Source: Geitlerinema sp. BBD 1991-9
Lineage (GTDB): Bacteria; Cyanobacteriota; Cyanobacteriia; Cyanobacteriales; Geitlerinemataceae
NCBI GenBank assembly: GCA_001657325.1
Contig: LWRO01000001.1
Coordinates: 1-64,000, forward strand
Reading direction: 5' to 3'
Length of the DNA stretch: 64,000 nt
A program made the position numbers and the translations under genes. Positions within the stretch are counted from its first letter, which is position 1. Each line of letters starts with the position of its first letter. Positions 25,572-35,513 of the stretch are shown piece by piece. A model generated the notes under the pieces. It had not been told where the DNA came from. It saw nothing but the letters and a program-made list of their open reading frames with translations, and made no database searches.

Positions 25572-27407
25572 ATGCCATTGAGATGCCGTCGAGTTTTACA
25601 AGAGTGGCGAAAGCCAGTTTCGATCGTCCTCCGTGCGGGTAACGCGATCGGTCTGAGCGTTAGTGCGGTCATCGTGTGTTTGGCGTTCGGTGGAATGTTT
25701 CGCCTTCTCGAGTGGGCCGTCCTCGACAGTTTCTTTCGGATGCGCCCGCGCGAACCGATCGACCCCCGCATCCTCATCGTCACAGTCGATGAAACCGACC
25801 TGACCGAGATCGGGCGCTGGCCGCTGCCCGATGACATTTTCGCTCGAGCGGTGGGTGTTTTACAGGAATCTCGCCCCATCGCCATCGGACTCGATATCTA
25901 CCGAGATCTCCCGGTCGAACCCGGTCACGAGGAATGGTCGAGGATCGTTGCCACCACCCCGAACCTCATCGGCGTTGAAAAGATTATTGGGGAACCCGTG
26001 GCGCCGCCCCCCCAACTGGCCGAGACCGATCGCGTGGGTTTCGTCGATCTCGTCCTCGACGGTGACGGCAAAGTGCGCCGCGCCCTTTTGTCCCACCTCG
26101 ATCGTCGCGGAGAACTGCAACGGAGTCTCCCCGTTCGCCTGTGCGAGCGCTACCTCCAAAATTTCCACCTCGAACTCCAACTCCTCGATGCCGAGCGCCA
26201 ATACTTCCGCTGGGGGCGCGCGACCTTCAAACCCCTGATGGCAAAGGCTGGGGGTTACACGGACACCCAGACCGCAGGCTATCAAATCTTACTCAACTAT
26301 CGCGGCACCCTCGAGGACTTCGATTCAGTCTCCTTGCTCGACGTTCTCAACCATCACGTCTCCCCCGATCTCGTGCGCGATCGAATCGTATTGATCGGTT
26401 CGACTGCCACGAGTCTGAACGACCTGTTTTCCACCCCCTATAGCGCTCCCTTCACGAACGAAGCCCAGCGAACCTCTGGTGTGGTCATCCATGCCAATAT
26501 CGTCAGCCAAATTCTCGGTGCGGCACTCGACGATCGACCGATGTTGCAACCCCTTCCCCAACCCCTCGAGTGGGGGTGGATTCTCCTGTGGGGGTGGGGG
26601 AGTGCGTCTGTGGGCTGGCACCTTTTGGTTCAACACCGCTTTGCCTCTACCGTTCTCTTTCTCGGCGCAGTCGCCGCCACGGGCGGACTCGCAATTTGTA
26701 GCTACGGTGCGTTCCTCCACGGGGTGTGGCTCCCAGTCGTTTCCTCAGCAACCGCCCTGCTCGCGGCTACGGTAGCCGTCACCACCTACTATAGCTATTA
26801 TCTACAGGGTCTCGTCTCAACCGACAGCTTGACCCAAGTGGGCAATCGCTACGCCTGCGATCGATTCCTCGAACAGATATGGCACTACAGCCACGAACAC
26901 CATCAACCCCTTTCGATCGTCTTATGCGATGTCGATTTTTTCAAAAACTACAACGACACCTACGGACATCAAGCTGGAGATAGCTGTTTGCAAGAGGTCG
27001 CGCGGGCAATTCAACGTGCCGTCCGCCAAAACGATTTCGTTGCCCGCTATGGTGGAGAAGAATTCATTGCCATTCTCCCCAACACCAAAATTCACGATGC
27101 GGCCTCCGTGGCCCAGCGCATCTGCGACACGGTCAAATCCCTACACCTCGCGCACGCTCGATCTCAATTGGGTGTGGTCACGCTGAGCTGTGGTATTGCC
27201 AGCGACGAACGAGACAGCTCGACGGAACGCGACTTGGATTTCAGCGCGAGCGCTCCATCGAATGCTGTCCCGAACGCCCGTTTCCACTCTTCTAACGACC
27301 TCATCGAAGCTGCCGATCGTGCTTTATACCTCGCCAAAGCTGAAGGGCGTAATCGCTACTGTATCTACGTTCCCCCACCTCAAGCTCCAACGCCCGATAT
27401 AGTGTAA
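25572..27407 (+). CDS. CHASE2-GGDEF diguanylate cyclase
   Basis: A 611-residue membrane receptor. One TM helix (about 24-45), an extracytoplasmic CHASE2 domain (50-300, with VDETDLTEIGRWPLPD and DLVLDGDGKVRR), three TM helices (about 325-425), then a GGDEF domain (440-600). The active-site motif is GGEEF near 493, and the inhibitory site RxxD (RQND) lies five residues before the loop, so product-inhibited c-di-GMP synthesis is expected. The GGDEF opening is DSLTQVGNRYACDRFL. It is first of three adjacent CHASE2 genes and 26 bp after the DUF928 gene. The start is weak: no clear Shine-Dalgarno precedes the ATG, and downstream starts are less consistent with a full first helix. Confidence 0.92.
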   Translation: MPLRCRRVLQEWRKPVSIVLRAGNAIGLSVSAVIVCLAFGGMFRLLEWAVLDSFFRMRPREPIDPRILIVTVDETDLTEIGRWPLPDDIFARAVGVLQESRPIAIGLDIYRDLPVEPGHEEWSRIVATTPNLIGVEKIIGEPVAPPPQLAETDRVGFVDLVLDGDGKVRRALLSHLDRRGELQRSLPVRLCERYLQNFHLELQLLDAERQYFRWGRATFKPLMAKAGGYTDTQTAGYQILLNYRGTLEDFDSVSLLDVLNHHVSPDLVRDRIVLIGSTATSLNDLFSTPYSAPFTNEAQRTSGVVIHANIVSQILGAALDDRPMLQPLPQPLEWGWILLWGWGSASVGWHLLVQHRFASTVLFLGAVAATGGLAICSYGAFLHGVWLPVVSSATALLAATVAVTTYYSYYLQGLVSTDSLTQVGNRYACDRFLEQIWHYSHEHHQPLSIVLCDVDFFKNYNDTYGHQAGDSCLQEVARAIQRAVRQNDFVARYGGEEFIAILPNTKIHDAASVAQRICDTVKSLHLAHARSQLGVVTLSCGIASDERDSSTERDLDFSASAPSNAVPNARFHSSNDLIEAADRALYLAKAEGRNRYCIYVPPPQAPTPDIV

Positions 27408-27540
27408 GAAGAGGATGGGACGACTTGATGATGGCATAACTGGAGCAGGAGACGATCGAACGACCTCAAACCGTCTCGTCTCTCCCCTCTTGTCTCCTCC
27501 ACCCATCCAGGGCTGAGATAGGCCTCAGACGCGATTGTCG

Positions 27541-30147
27541 ATGTGGAAACCGAAATGGTTCAGAATTAAACCCTGGCACAACGGAGCGATTTCGGCATCG
27601 CTCGTGACAGTTGCGATCTGCATTGCCGAATCGCTCGGAGGGTTTCAACTGCTAGAGTGGGCAACGCTCGATCTGTTTTTTCAAAGGCGGCCTCGCGAAC
27701 CCATCGACGATCGAATCGTTCTCGTCATCGTTGACGAATCGGATTTACAGCATTTCGGTCGCTGGCCGCTTCCCGATGGCGTTCTGTCCGAAGCCGTTCG
27801 ATCGATCGCCAGCGATCGCCCGGCAGCGATCGGGGTAAACCTCTATCGCGATTTACCCGTCGAACCCGGTCACTCTGCCTGGCTCGATACTCTGAAATCG
27901 ACCCCCAACCTCGTCGGCGTCGAAAAAATTATCGGCGACCTCGTCGATCCCCCTCCGATTCTCAAACCGCTCGATCTCGTGGGCTTTGCCGATTTTGTCC
28001 TCGATGGCGACGGCAAAGTGCGGCGCGTGTTGCTATCCCACCCCGACCGCACGGGAACGCTCCAACTGAGTTTTGCCGTGCGACTCAGCTTGCTATATCT
28101 CGAGCAACACGACATCGTTCTCGAATCGATCGACGATCGCGGCCGGTATCTCCGTCTCGGTCGAGCAGTATTTTATCCCCTCAACGGTCGTGAAAGCGGC
28201 TACGCAACGGCCAATGCCGGTGGCTATCAAATTCTCGCCAACTACCGAGGTTCGATCGAGCAATTTCTACAGGTCTCAATACGAGACGTTCTCTCGGGTC
28301 GCGTACCTCCCGAAACCTTTCGCGATCGCGTCGTCCTCGTGGGCAGTGTCGCCCCCAGCCTCAGTGATTTTACTTACACGCCCTACAGCGACGGCTGGCT
28401 GAAAACACCGCACGCCGACCCGAGCCTCGTCGTACAAGCCAACTTCGTCAGTCAAATCCTCAGTGCTGCCCTCGATCGTCGCCCGCTCCTATCGGGCGTT
28501 CGGCTCTGGGTCGAATGGATCTGGACGTTGTGTTGGGCTGGGGTGGGCGCTGCTGTTCCCAACCTGTTTCTAAACCAACGGCGTCGGGGTCGCCGCGAAC
28601 CCTTGGGGTCGCCTATCCGCTGGGGACTGCTCGTCGGATGCACGTCGATCGCCATCAGCTTACCTCTGCTCGTCAGTTACGGGGTTTTTCTCGGCGGTCT
28701 GTGGTTGCCCGCGATCGCCCCCGCAACAGCCGTGTTGGGAGCCGCTGTTCTCGTGACCACTAATTTAATTCGCAGACGACAGCAGGAAAGCGATCGACGT
28801 TTGTTGCAGTTTCTCGAAGTCCTACCTGTGGGAATTTCGGTGTTAGAAGCTGATGGTCGCGTATATTACAGCAATAACACGGCCGAGAAAATTTTAGGCG
28901 GTGGCGTCGTTCCCGGTGCAATCGACGAGGCACCCTCCGAAGCGCTCGAACAGGCGTTCGGCTCGCGCTCTGTTAAGTCGCCGCCGTGCCAACGGAAAAC
29001 GCCATCAGCGATTTATATCAACGGGACTGACTTACCGTATCCTGAAGACCAGTTACCGACCACCCGCGCCCTCAACGGCGAGCGTTCCCAGGCGAACGTT
29101 TTAGATGTGTGTTGGGGCGAGCGCACGGTTCCGTTGGAGATGTGGGGCGCGCCGATTTTCGATAGTGACGGACACGTTACCTTTGCTGTCATTGCGTTTC
29201 AAGACATTACGGCTCGTCAAAAGGCCGATGACGAACGGGAACAAACAACGCGAGAACTCTTCGAACTCAACCAAAGTCTCGATCGAGCTTTGGCTGCCGA
29301 ACTCGATTTGACCGACGCCGCCGGACGCTTTGTCCCCCACGAGTTTCTCTCGTTTCTCGGTTACGAAAGTCTCGTGGACGTGGAGTTAGGGAAAGCAGTC
29401 GAAAAGGAAATGTCGGTCTTGTTTTCCGACATTCGCGATTTTACGACGCTCTCAGAACAGATGAGTTTAGAGGACAATTTTCGGTTTATCAACGCCTACC
29501 TGTCGCGCATGGAACCTGCGATTGCTGAAAATAACGGGTTTATCGATAAATATATCGGCGATGCGATCATGGCTTTGTTTGGGGGGAGTGCAGACGATGC
29601 CGTGAAAGCGGGGATTGCCATGCTCGAACAGCTGGCAGCCTATAACGCCACGCGCACGCGCCCCGATCGACCGTCGTTGCAAATCGGCGTTGGCATCAAT
29701 ACCGGCTCGCTCATGCTCGGCACGATTGGCGGCAAACACCATATGGACAGCACGGTCATCAGCGATGCGGTCAACCTTGCTGCTCGCATTGAGGATTTAA
29801 CGAAAGTGTACGGCGTGCCGCTGTTGATTTCTCATTCAACCTTTTTACAACTCGACGATACCAATCATTACGCCATTCGCTTGATCGATCGCGTTCAGGT
29901 TAAAGGAAAGTCCGAAAAAGTTTCGGTTTTTGAAGTGTTTGATGCTGACCCGAGCGATCTCAAAACGGGGAAAATCGATCGACGAACAGATTTCGAGCAG
30001 GCGGTGATGTTGTATCACTTAAAATCTTATGATGAAGCGGCTCGATTGTTTCGCGATTGTTGGACTGATAACTCCGGCGATCGAGCGAGTCAAATTTATC
30101 TCGATCGCTGCCTCGAACGCCTCGAATCTGAACGCAAATCGTCATAA
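27541..30147 (+). CDS. CHASE2-PAS class III adenylate cyclase
   Basis: About 868 residues from the ATG at 27541 (MWKPKW); a TTG two codons earlier is also in frame. It has an N-terminal TM, a CHASE2 domain (about 45-290, paralogous to its neighbours), three TM helices (310-420), a PAS domain (425-540, ending FQDITARQKADDE) and a class III nucleotide cyclase domain (about 600-790). Metal-binding Asp residues are in FSDIRDFT near 628 and YIGDAIMALF near 670. The purine-contacting Lys is in FIDKYIGD, and the transition-state Asn/Arg are in DAVNLAARIE. Lys plus the Asp/Thr in MDSTV favours ATP over GTP. The cAMP output contrasts with the c-di-GMP output of the two flanking paralogues. Confidence 0.92.
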   Translation: MWKPKWFRIKPWHNGAISASLVTVAICIAESLGGFQLLEWATLDLFFQRRPREPIDDRIVLVIVDESDLQHFGRWPLPDGVLSEAVRSIASDRPAAIGVNLYRDLPVEPGHSAWLDTLKSTPNLVGVEKIIGDLVDPPPILKPLDLVGFADFVLDGDGKVRRVLLSHPDRTGTLQLSFAVRLSLLYLEQHDIVLESIDDRGRYLRLGRAVFYPLNGRESGYATANAGGYQILANYRGSIEQFLQVSIRDVLSGRVPPETFRDRVVLVGSVAPSLSDFTYTPYSDGWLKTPHADPSLVVQANFVSQILSAALDRRPLLSGVRLWVEWIWTLCWAGVGAAVPNLFLNQRRRGRREPLGSPIRWGLLVGCTSIAISLPLLVSYGVFLGGLWLPAIAPATAVLGAAVLVTTNLIRRRQQESDRRLLQFLEVLPVGISVLEADGRVYYSNNTAEKILGGGVVPGAIDEAPSEALEQAFGSRSVKSPPCQRKTPSAIYINGTDLPYPEDQLPTTRALNGERSQANVLDVCWGERTVPLEMWGAPIFDSDGHVTFAVIAFQDITARQKADDEREQTTRELFELNQSLDRALAAELDLTDAAGRFVPHEFLSFLGYESLVDVELGKAVEKEMSVLFSDIRDFTTLSEQMSLEDNFRFINAYLSRMEPAIAENNGFIDKYIGDAIMALFGGSADDAVKAGIAMLEQLAAYNATRTRPDRPSLQIGVGINTGSLMLGTIGGKHHMDSTVISDAVNLAARIEDLTKVYGVPLLISHSTFLQLDDTNHYAIRLIDRVQVKGKSEKVSVFEVFDADPSDLKTGKIDRRTDFEQAVMLYHLKSYDEAARLFRDCWTDNSGDRASQIYLDRCLERLESERKSS

Positions 30148-30855
30148 AACATACCTTTGAGGGGTTCGATCTGGAGGGGTTGCGCCCCTCAAGTTTCTGC
30201 AATACGGAAGATAGATACTGAAGCGAATCTCCGCAATATAACGGATGACAGATGTTAGACTCTGACTCACAATAAGGGAGTAGATCGTCATTGGGTGTTA
30301 AGCGGTCGGGGTGTCCAGCAATGTCATTCAAGTTATTTGTAAGTTTGCCGATTGTCGTCATGTCAATCGGATCGGCAGATATTTTTTCAAACCAAACCTT
30401 ACTAAGCTTACCGAGGTCTAACGCCTCACCTAACGTTCCTTCTGTCACTGCTGTTGCTAGATCGACCCAAGAGTTCGCGTTGGGATCTGTCACGACATCG
30501 AGAATCGAACGGCAAGACGAGCTTGGAAACCAGCCCTTCGAGCCACGAGACGATAACGAAGGGCAACCGAAAGATACCGTCGGATGAATTCCGCAACGAG
30601 GTTTTGAGAACTCTCTTGACACTGTCCTCATCGTCTGTCCGGATCGATCGTCTCGAACGAGGTATAAAAGGGAATAGCTTTTTCACAGGTCGGAACGAAC
30701 GGTAAGGGCGAGGTCTCCTCATCCTTGAAGTGAAGACGAAACTCGCTAAACTGTGATAGACAATGTTCCGCCGACTCTTCGAGTTGCTCGATCTCTCGTG
30801 AAATCGAGCCCTATCTCCCTCGATCGTCGGAGTAGCAGCGGGCAAATCCGATTCA
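30148..30855. other. Intergenic gap inside the CHASE2 cluster, possible gene remnant
   Basis: 708 bp between the second and third CHASE2 genes. It begins with the hairpin at 30157-30192. On the minus strand, a stretch around 30300-30510 has a protein-like translation (ILDVVTDPNANSWVDLATAV and EALDLGKLSKVWFEK). It sits in a longer open frame that runs into the cyclase gene without a convincing start. It may be a decayed gene; I cannot name it. Confidence 0.35.
30157..30192 (+). terminator. Hairpin after the adenylate cyclase gene, two alternative stems
   Basis: GAGGGG (30174-30179) pairs with CCCCTC (30185-30190) around a 5-nt loop. The earlier TTGAGGGG (30157-30164) can pair with CCCCTCAA (30185-30192) instead. 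Only a weak T-run (AAGTTTCT) follows. It is 10 bp after the stop, so it is a possible terminator or processing site. Confidence 0.4.
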
Positions 30856-32640
30856 ATGTTGGGCGATCGATTCAAACAGCACGCAGGAGCGGGAAAACCC
30901 CGCCCTCGGAAATGGCGAGGGGCCGTTCTAACTGCGTTAGGCACTTCGGGAGTCGCAATTCTAGGAACGCTAGCCGGCATATTTCAATTGCTCGAATGTG
31001 CTACGCTCGATCGATACTTCCAATTACGCCCCCCCGAACCGCCCGATCCGCGGATCGTTCTCGTCACGATCGATGAGGACGATATCACAAAGGTCGGGCG
31101 TTGGCCGCTTCCCGACCTCGTCCTTGCCAAACTGCTCCTGAGCGTTCGATCGCAGCAACCGCGTCTGATCGGTTTGCATCTTTATCGCGACGTTCCCGTC
31201 GAACCGGGCTACGCGGCCTTAACAGAAGTGTTGCGAACCACACCGAACCTGATCGCCATGGAGAAATTAATTGGCGATTCCGTCGCACCTCCACCCGTTC
31301 TCGAGGAACTCAACGGAGTCGATCGTGTTGCCCTGGCCGACATGGTTCTCGATCCTGACGGCAAAGTGCGGCGAGGTCTGATCTCCGTCAAACCCAACAA
31401 CGGCAATCTCCGATATACCTTCGCCGCTGCTCTGGCTTTACACTATCTCGAAGCCAGCGGCATCAACGCACACACTGACGAAGACCGTCCCTGGAGCGTT
31501 CGCATCGGACGTGCTACCCCCCTCGAACCCTTACAAGCCAGTGACGGTGGTTACGTCCGCATTGATGATGGTGGTTATCAACTCCTTCTCAACTACCGAG
31601 GCACACGCCAAGCTTTTCACCACATCTCAATGACGGATGTGCTTGCGGATAAGGTTCCTCCAGGTTTAATGCACGATCGAATTGTCATCATCGGGCCGGT
31701 AGCTGCCAGTCTCAAGGAACTGTACAACACTCCCTACAGCCAACGCTCTCAACAAAGCTATACCCAAATGTCGAGTTTGGAGATTCACGCCAACCTCACC
31801 AGTCAAATCCTCAGCGCAGCTCTTGACGGTCGGCAAGTCTTTCACTTTCTCTCCAATCCCCTAGAATGGCTTTGGATTCTCACATGGGCATCGAGCGGGA
31901 TGGCGATCGGATGGTATTGGTGGCACACCAGTCAATTTCGCAGCTATACCTCCCCCGGTTGGTGTCTGTTGGGGGTCTATACTGTCCTCGCCTGCGGAAG
32001 TCCCCTCGTCCTCGGCTACATTGCGTTTCTCAACGGTTGGTGGATTCCTTCTGTGTCTCCCGTTGCTGCTGCCTTGGGATCGATCGTCGTTGTCGCCGCT
32101 CAAAAGACTCACGGACTTCAGCGCATGGCCACCTCTGACGGATTAACCCAGGTGGCAAACCGCCGTTACTTCGATGCTTACTTACACCGCACCTGGGGAC
32201 TCAGTCTTCGCAAACGGAAAGCGATCTCGCTGATTCTGTGCGATGTCGATTTTTTTAAACCGTATAACGACACTTACGGTCACCCAGCCGGAGATCGATG
32301 CTTACAACAAATTGCTTGGGCGATCTCCCAAGCTGTGCGTCGGAGCGATCTCGTCGCGCGATACGGTGGAGAGGAGTTTGCTATCGTCCTTCCTGAGACT
32401 CATCTCGACGACGCGATTAAAGTGGCTCAGCGCGTTCGCGAACAGGTTAGCGCTTTGAAGATCGAACACACGGCTTCCCCCATGGCCCATGTCACTCTCA
32501 GTTGCGGTGTGACCAGTATTGTTCCTCACGGCCACCTATCCGTTCACGACCTCGTAAAAGCTGCCGACTGCGCACTCTACGCAGCGAAGAAAGAGGGACG
32601 TAATACCTACTGTGTCTGTAAATCTTGGGTTGGTAGATGA
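30856..32640 (+). CDS. CHASE2-GGDEF diguanylate cyclase, second paralogue
   Basis: A 594-residue receptor with the same layout as the gene at 25.6 kb: N-terminal TM (about 25-45), CHASE2 domain (55-300, VTIDEDDITKVGRWPLPD and DMVLDPDGKVRR), three TM helices (325-430) and a GGDEF domain (445-590). The active loop is GGEEF near 503, preceded by an RxxD I-site (RRSD). The domain begins DGLTQVANRRYFDAYL. The ATG at 30856 gives a leader with the basic stretch KPRPRKWRG before the first helix, as in its paralogues. It follows a 708-bp gap, so it probably has its own promoter. The ligand for CHASE2 is unknown. Confidence 0.92.
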   Translation: MLGDRFKQHAGAGKPRPRKWRGAVLTALGTSGVAILGTLAGIFQLLECATLDRYFQLRPPEPPDPRIVLVTIDEDDITKVGRWPLPDLVLAKLLLSVRSQQPRLIGLHLYRDVPVEPGYAALTEVLRTTPNLIAMEKLIGDSVAPPPVLEELNGVDRVALADMVLDPDGKVRRGLISVKPNNGNLRYTFAAALALHYLEASGINAHTDEDRPWSVRIGRATPLEPLQASDGGYVRIDDGGYQLLLNYRGTRQAFHHISMTDVLADKVPPGLMHDRIVIIGPVAASLKELYNTPYSQRSQQSYTQMSSLEIHANLTSQILSAALDGRQVFHFLSNPLEWLWILTWASSGMAIGWYWWHTSQFRSYTSPGWCLLGVYTVLACGSPLVLGYIAFLNGWWIPSVSPVAAALGSIVVVAAQKTHGLQRMATSDGLTQVANRRYFDAYLHRTWGLSLRKRKAISLILCDVDFFKPYNDTYGHPAGDRCLQQIAWAISQAVRRSDLVARYGGEEFAIVLPETHLDDAIKVAQRVREQVSALKIEHTASPMAHVTLSCGVTSIVPHGHLSVHDLVKAADCALYAAKKEGRNTYCVCKSWVGR

Positions 32641-32927
32641 AAATATGACGATAAATTTACAATTGACAGTCGACGATGAAATATCCAATTTATCCGATTT
32701 ATCAAACACGTTTTATCAACATCATAAAATTCACAGAGTGTTTATAAATAAAGATCTTTAAAAAAATAAAATCGTTGTTTTGAAACCGGATTTTCAAAAG
32801 AAGAATTTCCGCCACTCCCCCTTCCCCGGGCTTCTTGTTGCCTCCTCAACCGCTCTTCCCACCTTCACGGGGTACGACTTTGGCGGGAAAATAGAAGGAG
32901 AACTCGTAGCGTAGGTAACAAATAATC

Positions 32928-34898
32928 ATGTCTGAAACAGCTATTGAATCTATCCTTCACGAAGAACGAATTTTTCAACCGCCCGCCGAGTTCGCCGCCA
33001 GCGCTCACGTAAAGAGCCTCGACGAATACAAAGCACTTTACGATCGAGCGGCGAAAGACCCCGAAGGCTTTTGGGGAGAACTCGCCGAACGAGAACTCGA
33101 CTGGTTCGAGAAGTGGGACAAAGTGCTAGACTGGCAACCCCCCGTCGCGAAATGGTTCGTGAACGGAAAACTCAACATTTCCCATAACTGCCTCGATCGA
33201 CACCTGACGACCTGGCGTAAAAACAAAGCCGCCCTCATCTGGGAAGGAGAACCCGGCGACTCGCGTACGCTCACCTACGCTCAACTGCACCGGGAAGTGT
33301 GTCAAATGGCCAACGTTCTCAAACAGCTCGGCGTTCAAAAAGGTGACGTGGTCGGCATTTATATGCCCATGATTCCCGAAGCCGCTATTGCTATGCTGGC
33401 TTGCGCCCGTATCGGTGCTGTTCACAGCGTCGTCTTCGGTGGCTTCAGCGCGGAGGCTCTCCACGATCGACTCAACGGAGCCGAAGCGAAAGCCGTGATT
33501 ACTGCCGATGGTGGTTTCCGTAAGGATAAGGTCATCACCCTGAAAGAACAAGTCGATAAAGCCCTGGCGAACAACACTGTCCCGAGCGTGCAGAAGGTTC
33601 TGGTGGTGCAGCGCACTGGGGAAGAAACCCACATGGAACCGGGACGCGATGTTTGGTGGCACGAAGCGCGTCAGAATGTTTCCGCCGACTGTCCCGCCGA
33701 ACCCCTGGACAGTGAAGATATGCTGTTTATCCTCTACACCAGTGGAAGCACGGGCAAACCGAAAGGGGTCGTCCACACCACGGGGGGTTACAACCTTTAC
33801 AGCCACATGACCCTGAAATGGGCATTCGATTTACAGGAGACCGATATTTTCTGGTGTACTGCCGATGTGGGTTGGATTACGGGACACAGCTACATCGTGT
33901 ACGGGCCTCTGTCCAACGGTGCGACGATGGTGATGTACGAAGGCGTTCCCCGTCCGTCTAACCCCGGTTGCTTCTGGGATGTCGTCGAAAAATACGGCGT
34001 GACGATTTTCTATACGGCTCCCACTGCCATTCGATCGTTCATTAAAGCCGGAGACCAACATCCTAACGCTCGCGATCTCTCCTCCCTCCGTCTGCTCGGC
34101 ACTGTAGGCGAACCGATCAATCCCAAAGCTTGGATGTGGTATTACCAAGTTATTGGTGACGAACGCTGCCCCGTGGTCGATACCTGGTGGCAAACAGAAA
34201 CCGGAGGCTTCATGGTCACGCCGCTTCCCGGTGCCACGCCGACAAAACCCGGTTCGGCAACGTTTCCCTTCCCCGGCATCGTGGCCGATGTGGTCGATTT
34301 AGACGGTAATCCCGTCGGTAACAGCGAAGGGGGTTATTTGGTTGTCAAACAGCCCTGGCCGGGTATGATGCGGACGGTTTATAAAAACTTCGAGCGTTTC
34401 CGTCGCAGCTATTGGGAACACATTCCCCCGAAAGACGGCCAGTATTTCTATTTTGCTGGAGACGGCGCACGCAAGGACGAAGACGGTTACATCTGGATTA
34501 TGGGTCGCGTCGATGATGTGATCAATGTTTCCGGTCACCGTCTCGGGACGATGGAAATCGAGTCGGCTCTCGTGTCACATCCCTCGGTTGCTGAGGCGGC
34601 TGTGGTGGGCAAACCCGACGAGATTCGCGGTGAAAGTATCGTGGCGTTTGTGATTTTAGAGGAAGAGTACGAACCGACGGACGAACTGAACAAGGAATTG
34701 AAGCAGCACGTCGTTGAAGAAATCGGCGCGATCGCTCGTCCGGGAGAAATTCGTTTTTCGGACGATCTGCCGAAAACACGCTCGGGCAAGATCATGCGTC
34801 GCTTGCTCCGTAGTTTGGCTTCTGGGCAGGAAATTTCGGGCGATACTTCAACCTTGCAAGATCGTGGCGTGTTGGATAAACTGCGCGGCGGTGCGTAG
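32928..34898 (+). CDS. acsA: Acetyl-CoA synthetase
   Basis: A 656-residue AMP-forming acetate-CoA ligase: acetate + ATP + CoA to acetyl-CoA + AMP + PPi. The N-terminal ACS region and the AMP-binding core are full length. The phosphate loop is [11 protein letters not shown] near 270, and WWQTETGG marks the adenine/acetate pocket near 425. [20 protein letters not shown] is the hinge motif (A8). The C-terminal TRSGKIMRR near 620 carries the Lys that acetylation inactivates in this family. Length and motifs match Acs, not a general acyl-CoA ligase. AAGGAGAA lies about 25 nt before the ATG, too far to be a good ribosome site; the GTAGGT nearer the ATG is weak. A strong hairpin terminator follows. 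Confidence 0.97.
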   Translation: MSETAIESILHEERIFQPPAEFAASAHVKSLDEYKALYDRAAKDPEGFWGELAERELDWFEKWDKVLDWQPPVAKWFVNGKLNISHNCLDRHLTTWRKNKAALIWEGEPGDSRTLTYAQLHREVCQMANVLKQLGVQKGDVVGIYMPMIPEAAIAMLACARIGAVHSVVFGGFSAEALHDRLNGAEAKAVITADGGFRKDKVITLKEQVDKALANNTVPSVQKVLVVQRTGEETHMEPGRDVWWHEARQNVSADCPAEPLDSEDMLFILYTSGSTGKPKGVVHTTGGYNLYSHMTLKWAFDLQETDIFWCTADVGWITGHSYIVYGPLSNGATMVMYEGVPRPSNPGCFWDVVEKYGVTIFYTAPTAIRSFIKAGDQHPNARDLSSLRLLGTVGEPINPKAWMWYYQVIGDERCPVVDTWWQTETGGFMVTPLPGATPTKPGSATFPFPGIVADVVDLDGNPVGNSEGGYLVVKQPWPGMMRTVYKNFERFRRSYWEHIPPKDGQYFYFAGDGARKDEDGYIWIMGRVDDVINVSGHRLGTMEIESALVSHPSVAEAAVVGKPDEIRGESIVAFVILEEEYEPTDELNKELKQHVVEEIGAIARPGEIRFSDDLPKTRSGKIMRRLLRSLASGQEISGDTSTLQDRGVLDKLRGGA

Positions 34899-34968
34899 GG
34901 TTAATGTCGGAGTGGGGTGATTTCCACTCGAGGGCAAATTCCTGTCGGGTATCGATCGATTAGCTCAA

Positions 34969-34993
34969 TTCGGGTGGGAGTTTCCCGCCCGAA
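34969..34993 (+). terminator. Hairpin terminator of acsA
   Basis: An 11-bp stem (TTCGGGTGGGA against TCCCGCCCGAA, with one G-T pair) and a 3-nt loop, followed by ATTTGT. It lies about 70 bp after the acsA stop. Confidence 0.7.
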
Positions 34994-35211
34994 ATTTGTC
35001 AATGCTTCTGGGTTAATACCGCTTGGAAAATATTCTGGGGAAATAGCCCTTGCCAATGAATTGTTGTGGGTGCAATCGTGACGATTGACATCACCGATTC
35101 AGGTTGGTGGTTTAACCATCTTCTTGCTATGTCAAAAGAGAGTCACGGATGTTTTACTACAATGGGGTGAGATATCCATCTTCGATCGATCTCGGCATGA
35201 AAATTTCGAGA

Positions 35212-35308
35212 GTGCATCTCAATTTCGTAGAATGACCCCTCCGCCTTCGGCACCTCCCCTTAGCCAGGGGAGGAGGGGTGGGGTTCCGATCGCAAAAGTG
35301 AGATGCAC
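35212..35308. repeat. MITE-like nested inverted-repeat element
   Basis: The ends are a perfect 10-bp inverted repeat, GTGCATCTCA (35212-35221) and TGAGATGCAC (35299-35308). Inside, ACCCCT (35235-35240) pairs with AGGGGT (35274-35279), and CCTCCCCT (35253-35260) pairs with AGGGGAGG (35266-35273) around a 5-nt loop. The C-rich core of the type CCGCCTTCGGC...CCCCTTAGCC resembles small repeats common between cyanobacterial genes. It has no coding capacity. Confidence 0.6.
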
Positions 35309-35465
35309 CCTATTTCGATTGCATCTGTTTGACTCTTAGCTAAGCTGAAATTTGAGGAACTGAATTCTGTGATTTGTATACTTTTGGCTAATACAATCTC
35401 TCAAAACCAAGATCGAAAGAACGTTCGGATTTTTTTTGTAATAGAACTTACTTCAATTTAACAAA

Positions 35466-35513
35466 AGGAGGAACATCGTGATTTTGATAATTTTTTCAAA
35501 AATTAAAATTTGA
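35466..35513 (+). other. Strong ribosome site with an 11-codon ORF
   Basis: AAGGAGGAAC lies about 6-7 nt before a GTG at 35478, which opens an 11-codon frame (VILIIFSKIKI) ending at TGA 35511-35513. Either a leader peptide or the beginning of a decayed gene. No related element downstream supports attenuation. Confidence 0.3.

Noticed and set aside
29960-30631. 223-codon minus-strand frame taken as a whole gene
   Set aside because: Its first 40 and last 100 codons look non-coding and the end lies within the cyclase gene; only the middle is kept as a possible remnant.
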